Assembly (NCBI GenBank): GCA_018853935.1
Contig: JAAOMR010000039.1
Span: 1 to 44,002, forward strand
Direction: 5' to 3'
Length of the DNA: 44,002 nucleotides
Origin: Acidithiobacillus ferrivorans
Lineage (GTDB): Bacteria; Pseudomonadota; Gammaproteobacteria; Acidithiobacillales; Acidithiobacillaceae
Both the position numbers and the translations under genes were made by a program. Positions 35,227 to 42,557 of the stretch are shown piece after piece. The notes beneath the pieces were generated by a model. The model had not been told where the DNA came from and ran no database searches. It worked only from the letters and a program-made list of their open reading frames with translations. Each line of letters begins with the position of its first letter. Position 1 is the stretch's first letter.

Positions 35227-36057
35227 TTGACACAACATATCTACTTACTTTTTCTGGCCATGCTGCAAGGCGTTACGGAACTATTTCCCATCTCCAGCCT
35301 AGGTCACATCATCCTGGTACCGGCGCTTCTCCATTGGCCCATCAATCGGGATGCTGAGTGGTTTTTGCCCTTTGTGGTCGTGCTCCACCTCGCCACAGCC
35401 GCGGCATTGCTCTTGTTCTTCTGGCGCGACTGGGTGGCGCTGTTGGGTGGTTTCATTCGCGCGCGGGGACATCCCAGCAATCCCCAGTCACGGCTGTTAT
35501 GGATCCTCTTCATCGCCTCCATACCTGCCGGTTTACTGGGCCTTGCCCTCGCCCATAAAATCAAAGATCTGTTCGGTGGCTTCACCTTTGCTGCGGTTGC
35601 ACTGATGATTAACGGCATCATGCTCATCTGGGGAGATCGCTTGCGCGCGCGGCAACCCAGCCATTCACTGGACAATCTGAGTTGGATACGCGCTATTGGC
35701 ATAGGATTCGCCCAATCCCTCGCATTGATTCCCGGATTTTCGCGTTCGGGTGCGACGCTGGTGGCTGGTATTGGTGTAGGGTTGGACTATGAAAATTCCG
35801 CAAAATTTTCCTTCCTGCTCGCCACACCCATTATTGCGGCAGCAGGACTGCTGGAGGTACCCAAACTCTTCCACGCCCAGCTACCTTCCGGACTGATGGG
35901 CACCATATTCCTTGCCGGCCTGTTGTCAGGAATCTGCGCCTGGGCTTCAGTCTGGTTCCTGATGCACTATTTCCACCGGCATGAAGTCAAAGCGCTGCGG
36001 CCCTTTGGTATCTATTGCATCGCCTTTGGCGCGCTAGCACTCATTGTCGGCGGCTAA
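35227..36057 (+). CDS. uppP: UppP/BacA, undecaprenyl-diphosphate phosphatase
   Basis: This membrane enzyme dephosphorylates undecaprenyl pyrophosphate to recycle the peptidoglycan lipid carrier; overproduction gives bacitracin resistance in other bacteria. The 276-residue protein has about eight hydrophobic segments and both signature motifs: QGVTELFPISSLGH at residues 15-28 (Q/E-x3-E motif) and GFSRSGATL near 176 (catalytic Arg). The start is the TTG at 35227, 6 bp after AGAAGGA. It follows greA by 11 bp. Beyond its stop no plus-strand terminator with a T run is seen. Confidence 0.95.
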   Translation: MTQHIYLLFLAMLQGVTELFPISSLGHIILVPALLHWPINRDAEWFLPFVVVLHLATAAALLLFFWRDWVALLGGFIRARGHPSNPQSRLLWILFIASIPAGLLGLALAHKIKDLFGGFTFAAVALMINGIMLIWGDRLRARQPSHSLDNLSWIRAIGIGFAQSLALIPGFSRSGATLVAGIGVGLDYENSAKFSFLLATPIIAAAGLLEVPKLFHAQLPSGLMGTIFLAGLLSGICAWASVWFLMHYFHRHEVKALRPFGIYCIAFGALALIVGG

Positions 36058-36069
36058 AAAATATTAGAC

Positions 36070-36106
36070 AAAAAAATAGGCGGAACGGCTATTGGCTGTC
36101 CCGCCC
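36070..36106 (-). terminator. Rho-independent terminator at the end of cyo operon 2
   Basis: On the minus strand a GGCGG/CCGCC stem with further imperfect inner pairing is followed, after TA, by seven T residues. It ends the transcript that carries cyoA2-B2-C2-D2 and cyoE. Confidence 0.75.
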
Positions 36107-36112
36107 TTATAC

Positions 36113-36258
36113 GTTCTCTGCGTAGGTAGTCTGTAAAGACCGAGCATGCGCGCCACATAGATGAAACTCAGACCACTCACGGCCCGCTTTTCGAGCGGGC
36201 TCATGGGCAGGCCTTTGGCGCGGGATTTGCCGCGATGGGGGGTCTCAGAAGAAGCCAT
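36113..36258 (-). pseudogene. N-terminal fragment of an MFS transporter gene
   Basis: The frame starting at ATG 36258, inside the end of cyoE, encodes MSPLEKRAVSGLSFIYVARMLGLY, which matches the first cytoplasmic helix and start of helix 1 of MFS permeases (TPLERRA...LRMLGLF). After about 45 residues it turns into unrelated sequence (RLPTQRTYKGG) and stops at the operon terminator. A full member has about 390 residues, so this is a truncated gene left behind cyoE. I give the end where recognisable similarity stops. Confidence 0.5.
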
Positions 36259-37189
36259 AACCCATCACCAGTTTACCCAAAATCAGGGCCGTAAAGAGCA
36301 GGAAGAGGTAGGAGATGGAGTAGGCGAACATCCGCCGGGCGTAGCGGTCCATCTCTTGGCCTTCCGGCAGGGCTTTGAGGTGCAGGGCCATCCACACAAA
36401 CCAGGCTCCGGAGAGCGCGGCGATAGCGCCATACACCCAGTCACCGGTCAGAAAGGCGGGAACCAGACTGACGATCCAGGTGAGGATGGCGTAGTTCAGA
36501 ATTTCCTTGCGGGTGCGATCCACGCCGTGGGTCACCGGGAGCATGGGGATGCAGGCTTTGGCGTAGTCTTGCCGACAGCAAATGGCCAGTGGCCAGAAGT
36601 GCGCGGGGGTCCAGACGAAGACCAGCAGGACGAGGACCAGGGGCAGTGCGGCGAGACTGCCGGTGATGGCGCTCCAGCCAATCAACGGCGGTAAGGCACC
36701 GGCGAGACCGCCCCAGACGATGTTCCAGGGGGTGCTGGGCTTGAGGTAGAGGGTATAGACAACGCCGTAGCCGACGGTACCCACCAGCGTCAGCACCAGG
36801 GTCAGCGGGTTGGTGCCCCAGGCGAGGATGGCGATGGCGGCACCCATCAGGATGGCGGCATACAGGATGGCGCCAGGGCGGCTGATGCGCCCCTCGGCCA
36901 GCGGCCGGTGCAGGGTGCGGCGCATGTGCTGGTCGAGGGCGGGTTCGACGATCTGGTTGAGGACGCCCCCTGCCCCGCCGGCCAGCGCGATGCCGACCAG
37001 GCCAGCGACCGCTGATTCCCAGTGGATAAGGGCGTTGGGGGCGAGAATCTCGCCCACTGCGGCGGTGAAAACCAGGAGAGAAACCACCCGGGCTTTGGCC
37101 AGGACCCAGAGATCGCTGAGGAGAGATGGCCGCAAGCGCTGCCCGGAATGATCGTCGAGGCTGTTGGTGTTTAATCCTTCTTTTAACAT
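36245..37189 (-). CDS. cyoE: CyoE/CtaB, protoheme IX farnesyltransferase (heme O synthase)
   Basis: This UbiA-family membrane enzyme attaches a farnesyl group to heme b to make heme O, the cofactor of the bo3 oxygen-reducing site. The 314-residue product has about eight helices, the aspartate-rich prenyl-diphosphate motif (NQIVEPALDQHMRRTLHRPL) and the second motif region GYGVVYTLYLKPSTPWNIVWGG. The ATG at 37189 is the best start (family N terminus), with GAGG 11 bp upstream; the open frame extends to 37237. It lies in cyo operon 2 behind a gene remnant and is the only intact heme O synthase gene in the window, so it may serve both oxidases. Confidence 0.93.
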   Translation of the reverse strand: MLKEGLNTNSLDDHSGQRLRPSLLSDLWVLAKARVVSLLVFTAAVGEILAPNALIHWESAVAGLVGIALAGGAGGVLNQIVEPALDQHMRRTLHRPLAEGRISRPGAILYAAILMGAAIAILAWGTNPLTLVLTLVGTVGYGVVYTLYLKPSTPWNIVWGGLAGALPPLIGWSAITGSLAALPLVLVLLVFVWTPAHFWPLAICCRQDYAKACIPMLPVTHGVDRTRKEILNYAILTWIVSLVPAFLTGDWVYGAIAALSGAWFVWMALHLKALPEGQEMDRYARRMFAYSISYLFLLFTALILGKLVMGYGFF

Positions 37190-37206
37190 GATGCTAACGA
37201 CCTCAT

Positions 37207-37482
37207 TTAGCGCCATTGCAGGACAATGGCGAGACACATGAGCAGGACCATGGACTGGTGAAAGGCCACCATGACGCCAGGGTCCTTGGGCTTGAGATTG
37301 ACGGCATGGAAGAGCAAAAACCCGACTGCAACCTGGACCACCGCGAGATAAAAGGCGATGGGATAGGCGGGCATCATCCAGCCGAGCGTGGCAACCAGTA
37401 AGAGAGCGGCACTGATGTGGGGGAGTTCAGTTACCGCCGCCGCCCACTGACGTCTTCCGTCCCCTAGCCGTAGGCATGCTAT
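37207..37482 (-). pseudogene. Start-less remnant of a small membrane-protein gene behind cyoD2
   Basis: Between cyoD2 and cyoE a 91-codon open frame (TAG upstream, TAA at 37207) encodes QWAAAVTELPHISAALLL, GWMMPAYPIAFYLAVVQVAVG and a third hydrophobic stretch ending LLMCLAIVLQWR. It has no usable start codon at its 5' end. Most of it matches the frameshifted remnant behind cyoD1 at both DNA and protein level. The pattern suits two to three membrane helices and recalls the C terminus of CyoE/UbiA enzymes. It may be a fragment of an ancestral cyoE or a separate small gene that lost its start. Confidence 0.6.
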
Positions 37483-37489
37483 CTACCCC

Positions 37490-37855
37490 TCAATGCATCA
37501 TGCTGGGCATGCCCGGCATGATCATCGTGTGCAGATATAGTTGCGAGAACATCCACCAGGTCAGACCAATGGTAATTAAAAAGAGCGGTATGAACAGCAC
37601 CAAAGCTACAGTATTCCAGATATTATGTTCGGAAACATCGATATGCAGCAGAAAGTAAATCTGCGCGATAATCGCTATACCCGCGCAGGCCGAGATGACC
37701 ATCAACAACCCAAATGGCGGCACGGCATGCGATGTCACCAAAAAAGTAGCGACAAGCATCAGAATGCTGGAAATCGCAAATCCTGAGAAATATCCCTGGG
37801 ACGTGGACATCTGCACTTCTGGATGCAGCGTCGGATCATCCTGATCGTGACTCAT
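37490..37855 (-). CDS. cyoD: CyoD2, cytochrome bo3 quinol oxidase subunit IV
   Basis: The 121-residue protein has three transmembrane helices and the subunit IV pattern (YFLLHIDVSEHNIWNTVALVLFIPLFLITIGLTWWMF split over helices 2 and 3). The ATG at 37855 overlaps the cyoC2 stop (ATGA), the same coupling as in operon 1. It ends PGMPSMMH, similar to but shorter than CyoD1. It stabilises the oxidase complex. Confidence 0.93.
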   Translation of the reverse strand: MSHDQDDPTLHPEVQMSTSQGYFSGFAISSILMLVATFLVTSHAVPPFGLLMVISACAGIAIIAQIYFLLHIDVSEHNIWNTVALVLFIPLFLITIGLTWWMFSQLYLHTMIMPGMPSMMH

Positions 37856-38487
37856 GACATATACCCCCACAAATAAACGAATACATACACAAATACCCAA
37901 ATAATAGCCTGCAAATGCCAAAACATACGCAGTGTCAACAACCGGCCCACCACCTCGGTGGTAAAGCCCTTGCTCAACACCTGAGCCATCATGACCAAAA
38001 TCCAGATCAGCCCGAAGAAGATATGGGTGGCATGCACCTGGGTCAGGACAATAAACGCAGACACCCCGCCACTGGTCGCTACGGTGATGCCCAATGATGC
38101 CAAATGCGTCATGTCATGGATATCCAGTGCCAGAAACAATACACCCAACACAAAAGCCGCGAGCAACCCGTTAATTACCCCGCTTTTGTTTTTGTGCTTG
38201 AGTGCATTCATGCCCAGGCCATAAGCCAACACACTGAGAAACAACGCCATAGTCTGGGCAAAGGTATACCATGGCTTTACAAAGTCGGCCGGGGTGGGGC
38301 CACCAAAATAACTGTGCTGGTAACTCAGTACGCCGTAAGCGGCAAAAAGGGTCGCAAACAGCATGCCGTCGCTCAGCAGATACATGAAATAGCCAAAGGT
38401 GCGGGTGGAGATCACGTCATGCTGATAGTGACTTTTATCCCATAACTCTGCCGTTTTTGGATCCACATTACTGGCATGAGAACTCAT
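37852..38487 (-). CDS. cyoC: CyoC2, cytochrome bo3 quinol oxidase subunit III
   Basis: The 211-residue membrane protein has five helices and subunit III motifs (TFGYFMYLLSDGMLFATLFAAYG, VHATHIFFGLIWILVMMAQ, LRMFWHLQAIIWVFVYVFVYL). GAGGAGG lies 5-6 bp before the ATG at 38487. The start overlaps the stop of a possible 53-codon frame upstream. It is clearly paralogous to CyoC1 but diverged in the loops. Confidence 0.94.
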   Translation of the reverse strand: MSSHASNVDPKTAELWDKSHYQHDVISTRTFGYFMYLLSDGMLFATLFAAYGVLSYQHSYFGGPTPADFVKPWYTFAQTMALFLSVLAYGLGMNALKHKNKSGVINGLLAAFVLGVLFLALDIHDMTHLASLGITVATSGGVSAFIVLTQVHATHIFFGLIWILVMMAQVLSKGFTTEVVGRLLTLRMFWHLQAIIWVFVYVFVYLWGYMS

Positions 38488-38645
38488 AAAAACCTCCTCA
38501 ATCTGTTGTTCTTTAACCGGTAGCCAATGCCTCGGCTACCACCTGTCAGAAGCATCCACCGCGATAATCCGGCCCCACTGATGAGCCAGGCTGCGAAGCC
38601 AGTAGCGGCGGCCATCAGAACGCTCTGGGCTAGTGCCTTACCCAC
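38484..38645 (-). CDS. Possible 53-residue membrane microprotein between cyoB2 and cyoC2
   Basis: From a GTG at 38645 a frame encodes one hydrophobic helix (ALAQSVLMAAATGFAAWLISGAG) and a basic tail (YRLKNNRLRRFL), stopping exactly on the cyoC2 start (TTATGA). The 184-bp cyoB2-cyoC2 gap is larger than the 71 bp of operon 1, and the ATGA overlap suggests coupling. There is no clear ribosome-binding site, and no counterpart in operon 1. It may be chance or leftover sequence. Confidence 0.25.
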   Translation of the reverse strand: MGKALAQSVLMAAATGFAAWLISGAGLSRWMLLTGGSRGIGYRLKNNRLRRFL

Positions 38646-38671
38646 AATACGCGGCGCTCTGCCTGATGACG

Positions 38672-40705
38672 CTATTTGCTGATCTGTGCTGCACGGCGCA
38701 GGGCTTCTTTTTCCATCTTTTCCAGTTCCGCCGCCGTAATGATGTAACCCGGATCGCCCTTGAAGGAGCGATAGATCACGAGCGCAACAATTGCCAGCAA
38801 AGAGAGGGCACAAAGCCACCAGATACGCCATACCAGAGCGAAACCCAATACAAAAGTCAGGCCACCGAGGATAATGGCCACACCGGTATTATTCGGCATA
38901 TGGATATCCTCATAGTGATCAGGCTGGACATGATCGATGCCATTATCACGACGCCAAGCCACTTCATCACGCGCACTGATATGCGGCAATACGGCAAAGT
39001 TATAAAATGGCACAGGAGAATGGGCAAGCCATTCCAGCGAGCGGGAGGTACCCCAGGCATCAGCACCAACCTGGTTTTTTGCGTGATCGCGGATGCTGAC
39101 ATAAAGCAGCGCAACAAATGCGAGGACGGACAGCATATAAACCGCAATACCGAATTCCATCACCAGAAGATAAGGGTGCCAGACGGTGTTGAACACGTAA
39201 TCCAAACGCCGGGTCATGCCCATAAAGCCGAGCATGTACATAGGCACGAACACCAGTGCCGTACCAGCGGAGAAGAGCCAGAACATAGTCTTTGCCCAGA
39301 ATTCATCCAGCTTGAAGCCGAAGACCTTCGGAAACCAGTAGATCACCGAAGCAAAAATGGCATACACAATCACCAGCAGCATGGTGTGGAAGTGCGCGAC
39401 CACGAAAACGCTGTTGTGGACCATGTAATTGATGGCCGGAATAGCCAGCATCATGCCGGTCAGCCCGCCTATCAACAGCAGGAATAGTGCGCCGATAGCC
39501 CACAGCATGGCGGCGTTAAAGGTCAGGCGACCGCGATACATGGTAAACGCCCAGTTAAACACCTTCACACCGGTAGGGATGCCGACCAGCATGGTGGCCA
39601 CACTGAAAGCGCTGTTGACGTAAGGACCCGCGCCCATGGTAAAGAAGTGGTGCAACCAGACCAGCCAGGAAACGCCGGCAATAGCCATACTGGCCAGCAC
39701 CATGGTGATGTAACCAAACAGTGGCTTCTCCGAGAAGGTCGGGAAGATTTCCGACATCATGCCAAAAGCCGGAAGAATCACGAAATAGACTTCCGGATGG
39801 CCCCAGATCCAGAACAGGTTGGTGTAGAGCATCAGATTACCGCCCAGACCTGCAGTGAAAAAATGGGCACCTAAATACCGATCTGCAGCAACCAATGCAA
39901 GTGCCACCTGCAATGCCGGGAAAGAAGTCAGCGCAATCACGTTCGCAGAGAGTGTGGCCCAGACAAAGATCGGCAACCGGCCCCACGTCATACCCGGTGC
40001 ACGCATCTTGATGATGGTCGCCAGAATATTGATGCCGCCGAGCGTGGTACCCAATGCCACCAACTCCATGGTCCATATCCAGTAATCCACGCCCACGCCT
40101 GGACTATATTGCAATTCAAAAATCGGTGCATATCCAAACCAACCGTTGTGTGCGAAATCGCCCACGAACAGAGAAATCATAATCAGGGCGCCTGCCGCGG
40201 CAGTAAGCCACAGCCCCAATGCATTCAGGTAGGGATAGGCCATATCGCGGGCACCGATTTGAATCGGCACAATGATGTTCATGAAGCCGACCAGCAACGG
40301 TGTGGCCGCCAGCAGGATCATGATCACCCCATGGGCACTGTAGACCTGACCGAAATGGAACGGGGTCAGGTAACCGTGCGTTGCGCCGAACACTCCCGAG
40401 GAATGCGCGCCTACGGCCCAGGCCTGCTGCGTCCGAATCATCAGGCCATCGATGAAACCACGGAACAGCATCACTAAACCGATGAGGATGTACATCACAC
40501 CCAGCTTTTTATGGTCCACAGTGGTCAGCCATTCCTTCCACAGGTAAGTCCATTTCCCGTAGTAAGTGATCAGGCCCAGCACCAGAATGGTCCCGATGAC
40601 CACCGCGACAAACAGTGGTGCCAGGATGGGGTTGTCATAAGGAATCTGAGACCAGGCAAGGCGCCCCAGCATGGGGTTCCAGCCTCCGGCTAAATCTACG
40701 AGCAT
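38672..40705 (-). CDS. cyoB: CyoB2, cytochrome bo3 quinol oxidase subunit I
   Basis: The 677-residue catalytic subunit shows all key features: FRGFIDGLMIRTQQ (quinol site), YSAHG, FWIWGHPEVYFVILPAFG (CuB His and cross-linked Tyr), LHHFFT, and VVAHFHTM (heme ligands). It is a close paralogue of CyoB1 but lacks its Gly/Ser/Thr tail. The ATG at 40705 has AGGAGG 8 bp upstream; a GTG one codon earlier is also in frame. The gene starts 18 bp after cyoA2. Confidence 0.96.
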   Translation of the reverse strand: MLVDLAGGWNPMLGRLAWSQIPYDNPILAPLFVAVVIGTILVLGLITYYGKWTYLWKEWLTTVDHKKLGVMYILIGLVMLFRGFIDGLMIRTQQAWAVGAHSSGVFGATHGYLTPFHFGQVYSAHGVIMILLAATPLLVGFMNIIVPIQIGARDMAYPYLNALGLWLTAAAGALIMISLFVGDFAHNGWFGYAPIFELQYSPGVGVDYWIWTMELVALGTTLGGINILATIIKMRAPGMTWGRLPIFVWATLSANVIALTSFPALQVALALVAADRYLGAHFFTAGLGGNLMLYTNLFWIWGHPEVYFVILPAFGMMSEIFPTFSEKPLFGYITMVLASMAIAGVSWLVWLHHFFTMGAGPYVNSAFSVATMLVGIPTGVKVFNWAFTMYRGRLTFNAAMLWAIGALFLLLIGGLTGMMLAIPAINYMVHNSVFVVAHFHTMLLVIVYAIFASVIYWFPKVFGFKLDEFWAKTMFWLFSAGTALVFVPMYMLGFMGMTRRLDYVFNTVWHPYLLVMEFGIAVYMLSVLAFVALLYVSIRDHAKNQVGADAWGTSRSLEWLAHSPVPFYNFAVLPHISARDEVAWRRDNGIDHVQPDHYEDIHMPNNTGVAIILGGLTFVLGFALVWRIWWLCALSLLAIVALVIYRSFKGDPGYIITAAELEKMEKEALRRAAQISK

Positions 40706-40723
40706 CACTCAATCCTCCTGTTG

Positions 40724-41689
40724 CTAGTCGCGATGTTGGGCGTTTTGCTTCTGCATATACGCCACCATGTTTTCCGTCATCATCGGCGGGATAGGCCAGG
40801 TTTTTCCATTCATGACCTCGTCGATGACATGGTCAAATAAACCACCCTGCACCGACGAAAAATACGCCACCTTGTGATGCACATTGATATATGGGCCAGC
40901 GTAATTATTGAAGCTGGTGTAGGTCATGGATGTCGGGGACTGCTGCACCCTTTGCACCCATTGACCAAAGTCGGCTGAACTCAACATTTTGGTTTTGAAA
41001 GTCATCCACGAGGTACCCGCACCGGCATAATCCGAAGCGATCCCCTGATATTCCCCAATATGGTTGCTTTCCATGGCATTTTTCGTACGCATGCCGGGCA
41101 TCACGTCAATCATGCCCACCAGTTGCGGGATAAAGAACGTTGTGGTCACGGCGGTCGAAGTCAAACGGAAAAATACCGGGGTATGCGCAGGCAGCACCAG
41201 TTCATTGGCTACGGCCATATGATACTGCGGATAGACAAAGAGCCACTGCCAGTCGGTAGCGATGACATCCACCTCGACCGGATCGCTTGTGGGCTTCAGA
41301 TGATTGGTAATAACCGTCGGATTATACGGGTTTATTTCGAACGTACCGACTACGGCAAAATATGACAAAACGCCGACGGCAATGATGGGAATACCCCAGA
41401 CAACCACTTCAATAGTATTGGAATGGGACCAGGCAGGATCATATTTTCCCCGGTTTTTACCCTTCTGATAGCGCCACATGAACCAGACCACCAACAGGGC
41501 AGTCAGCCCAACGATAGTGCCCATGATCCCGACATCCACCAGCAGATAAAACAGATTAGTATCGGCCATCACCCCTTTTGGATCGAATATCCAATAGGGG
41601 TTACCAGCGCAGCCGTCGAGCAGCAGAATCGGCGCGAGGGCAGCATAGCGCCACCCGTTTTTCAGGTTATTCCTCCACTTCACTTGCAT
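40724..41689 (-). CDS. cyoA: CyoA2, cytochrome bo3 quinol oxidase subunit II (lipoprotein)
   Basis: The 321-residue protein has a lipobox (LLDGC), two transmembrane helices and the periplasmic cupredoxin-like domain without CuA ligands (WQWLFVYPQYHMAVANELVLP, FIPQLVGMIDVMPGMRTK). The quinol-oxidase type is therefore clear. The ATG at 41689 comes directly after the stop of a small membrane-protein gene (TAAATG), with GGGAGA upstream, so it is probably translationally coupled. It is paralogous to CyoA1. Confidence 0.95.
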   Translation of the reverse strand: MQVKWRNNLKNGWRYAALAPILLLDGCAGNPYWIFDPKGVMADTNLFYLLVDVGIMGTIVGLTALLVVWFMWRYQKGKNRGKYDPAWSHSNTIEVVVWGIPIIAVGVLSYFAVVGTFEINPYNPTVITNHLKPTSDPVEVDVIATDWQWLFVYPQYHMAVANELVLPAHTPVFFRLTSTAVTTTFFIPQLVGMIDVMPGMRTKNAMESNHIGEYQGIASDYAGAGTSWMTFKTKMLSSADFGQWVQRVQQSPTSMTYTSFNNYAGPYINVHHKVAYFSSVQGGLFDHVIDEVMNGKTWPIPPMMTENMVAYMQKQNAQHRD

Positions 41690-42013
41690 TTACATTTCTC
41701 CCTGGCGGACTCCAGACCATCCGCGATATGACAGGATAGCGGTCACTATCCGATTACTTTTCCCGATACCGATCAGCAGATGATTCAACGAGTTACCGAC
41801 ATGCGTAGAAACCAATCCACTAAACGAACAGGCGCCGTCGAAGAACACATAGATGGTGAAAAACCAGACAAGAAAAATCATTACCTTGGCAAAGGCGATC
41901 AGCGCAGCGAGAAGAAACGGCAGAGTCGCGATGCCCCGCACAGTAAGCGGTGGCCAAAAGAACCAGAATAACGGATTATCAGCAGATACTGACACTGATG
42001 CTTGCTGTTTCAT
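41690..42013 (-). CDS. Small membrane protein heading cyo operon 2
   Basis: The 107-residue protein has a cytoplasmic N terminus, WFFWPPLTVRG, two strongly hydrophobic segments (about 28-45 and 47-60) and a less hydrophobic C-terminal part (residues 61-107) rich in Ser/Gly/Asn. I do not recognise the family. The ATG at 42013 has AAGGA 7 bp upstream, and the stop abuts the cyoA2 ATG, so it is the first gene of the operon. In operon 1 the same place holds the ETHE1-like gene. It may be an assembly or accessory factor of this oxidase. Confidence 0.7.
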   Translation of the reverse strand: MKQQASVSVSADNPLFWFFWPPLTVRGIATLPFLLAALIAFAKVMIFLVWFFTIYVFFDGACSFSGLVSTHVGNSLNHLLIGIGKSNRIVTAILSYRGWSGVRQGEM

Positions 42014-42037
42014 AATCACATTCCTTGCGTTGCGCAC

Positions 42038-42557
42038 AAAGTACTACACCAGTGCAAATAATATAAACTTATACTTTGTTATTCTTATTGACTGCTTGGT
42101 TGTAAAGCTATTCCAGCAGGAAGCGCAAAGCAATAGAAATTTGCCACAAATATTTTTGGGGTTAAGCAAGTGCTAATTATCAATGCACACAGGAAATATT
42201 ATTTATCTTAATATTATTATATTATAATTAACTAATTAAACTAAATACCAATAAAAACAGTTGCATATAAAACTATAATTAACATAACGCAAGCACTATT
42301 CATAATATCATCGCATCTAAAGATATTATTTACGACTGATTACAATATTGATAAAAATACCTTTTAATATTTTTTTGTCAAAAACTGGTAATACACTCCA
42401 CCGAAGGGATCACAATACACAGACACACAAGCACTGATCCACTACTGGTCTGTCACCCAATTCCGCCGCGCAAAGTCATTACGGAGTAGCGCATAGATGA
42501 AACTGCCCATACCGAAACCGCCCTTTCCTTGCCTGCTGGCCATGCTAGACTTGCAGC
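42038..42557. other. AT-rich intergenic region upstream of cyo operon 2 and the PfpI-RpiA gene
   Basis: These 520 bp hold no convincing gene. From about 42160 to 42400 the DNA is extremely A/T-rich, against GC-rich coding DNA on both sides, with many TAATTA/TTAATA tracts and TTTTTTT near 42370. It should carry the divergent promoters. A 22-codon minus-strand frame near 42452-42517 (MGSFIYALLRNDFA...) is too short to call. Confidence 0.5.

Noticed and set aside
38633-39487. Plus-strand open frame of 284 codons opposite cyoB2.
   Set aside because: The translation is rich in His/Gln/Arg, as expected for the antisense of a membrane protein, and CyoB2 explains the DNA.
42452-42517. Short minus-strand frame MGSFIYALLRNDFA... 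with a few residues (SFIY) like the MFS stump at 36.2 kb.
   Set aside because: The shared stretch is too short to show homology and there is no start signal or further domain.
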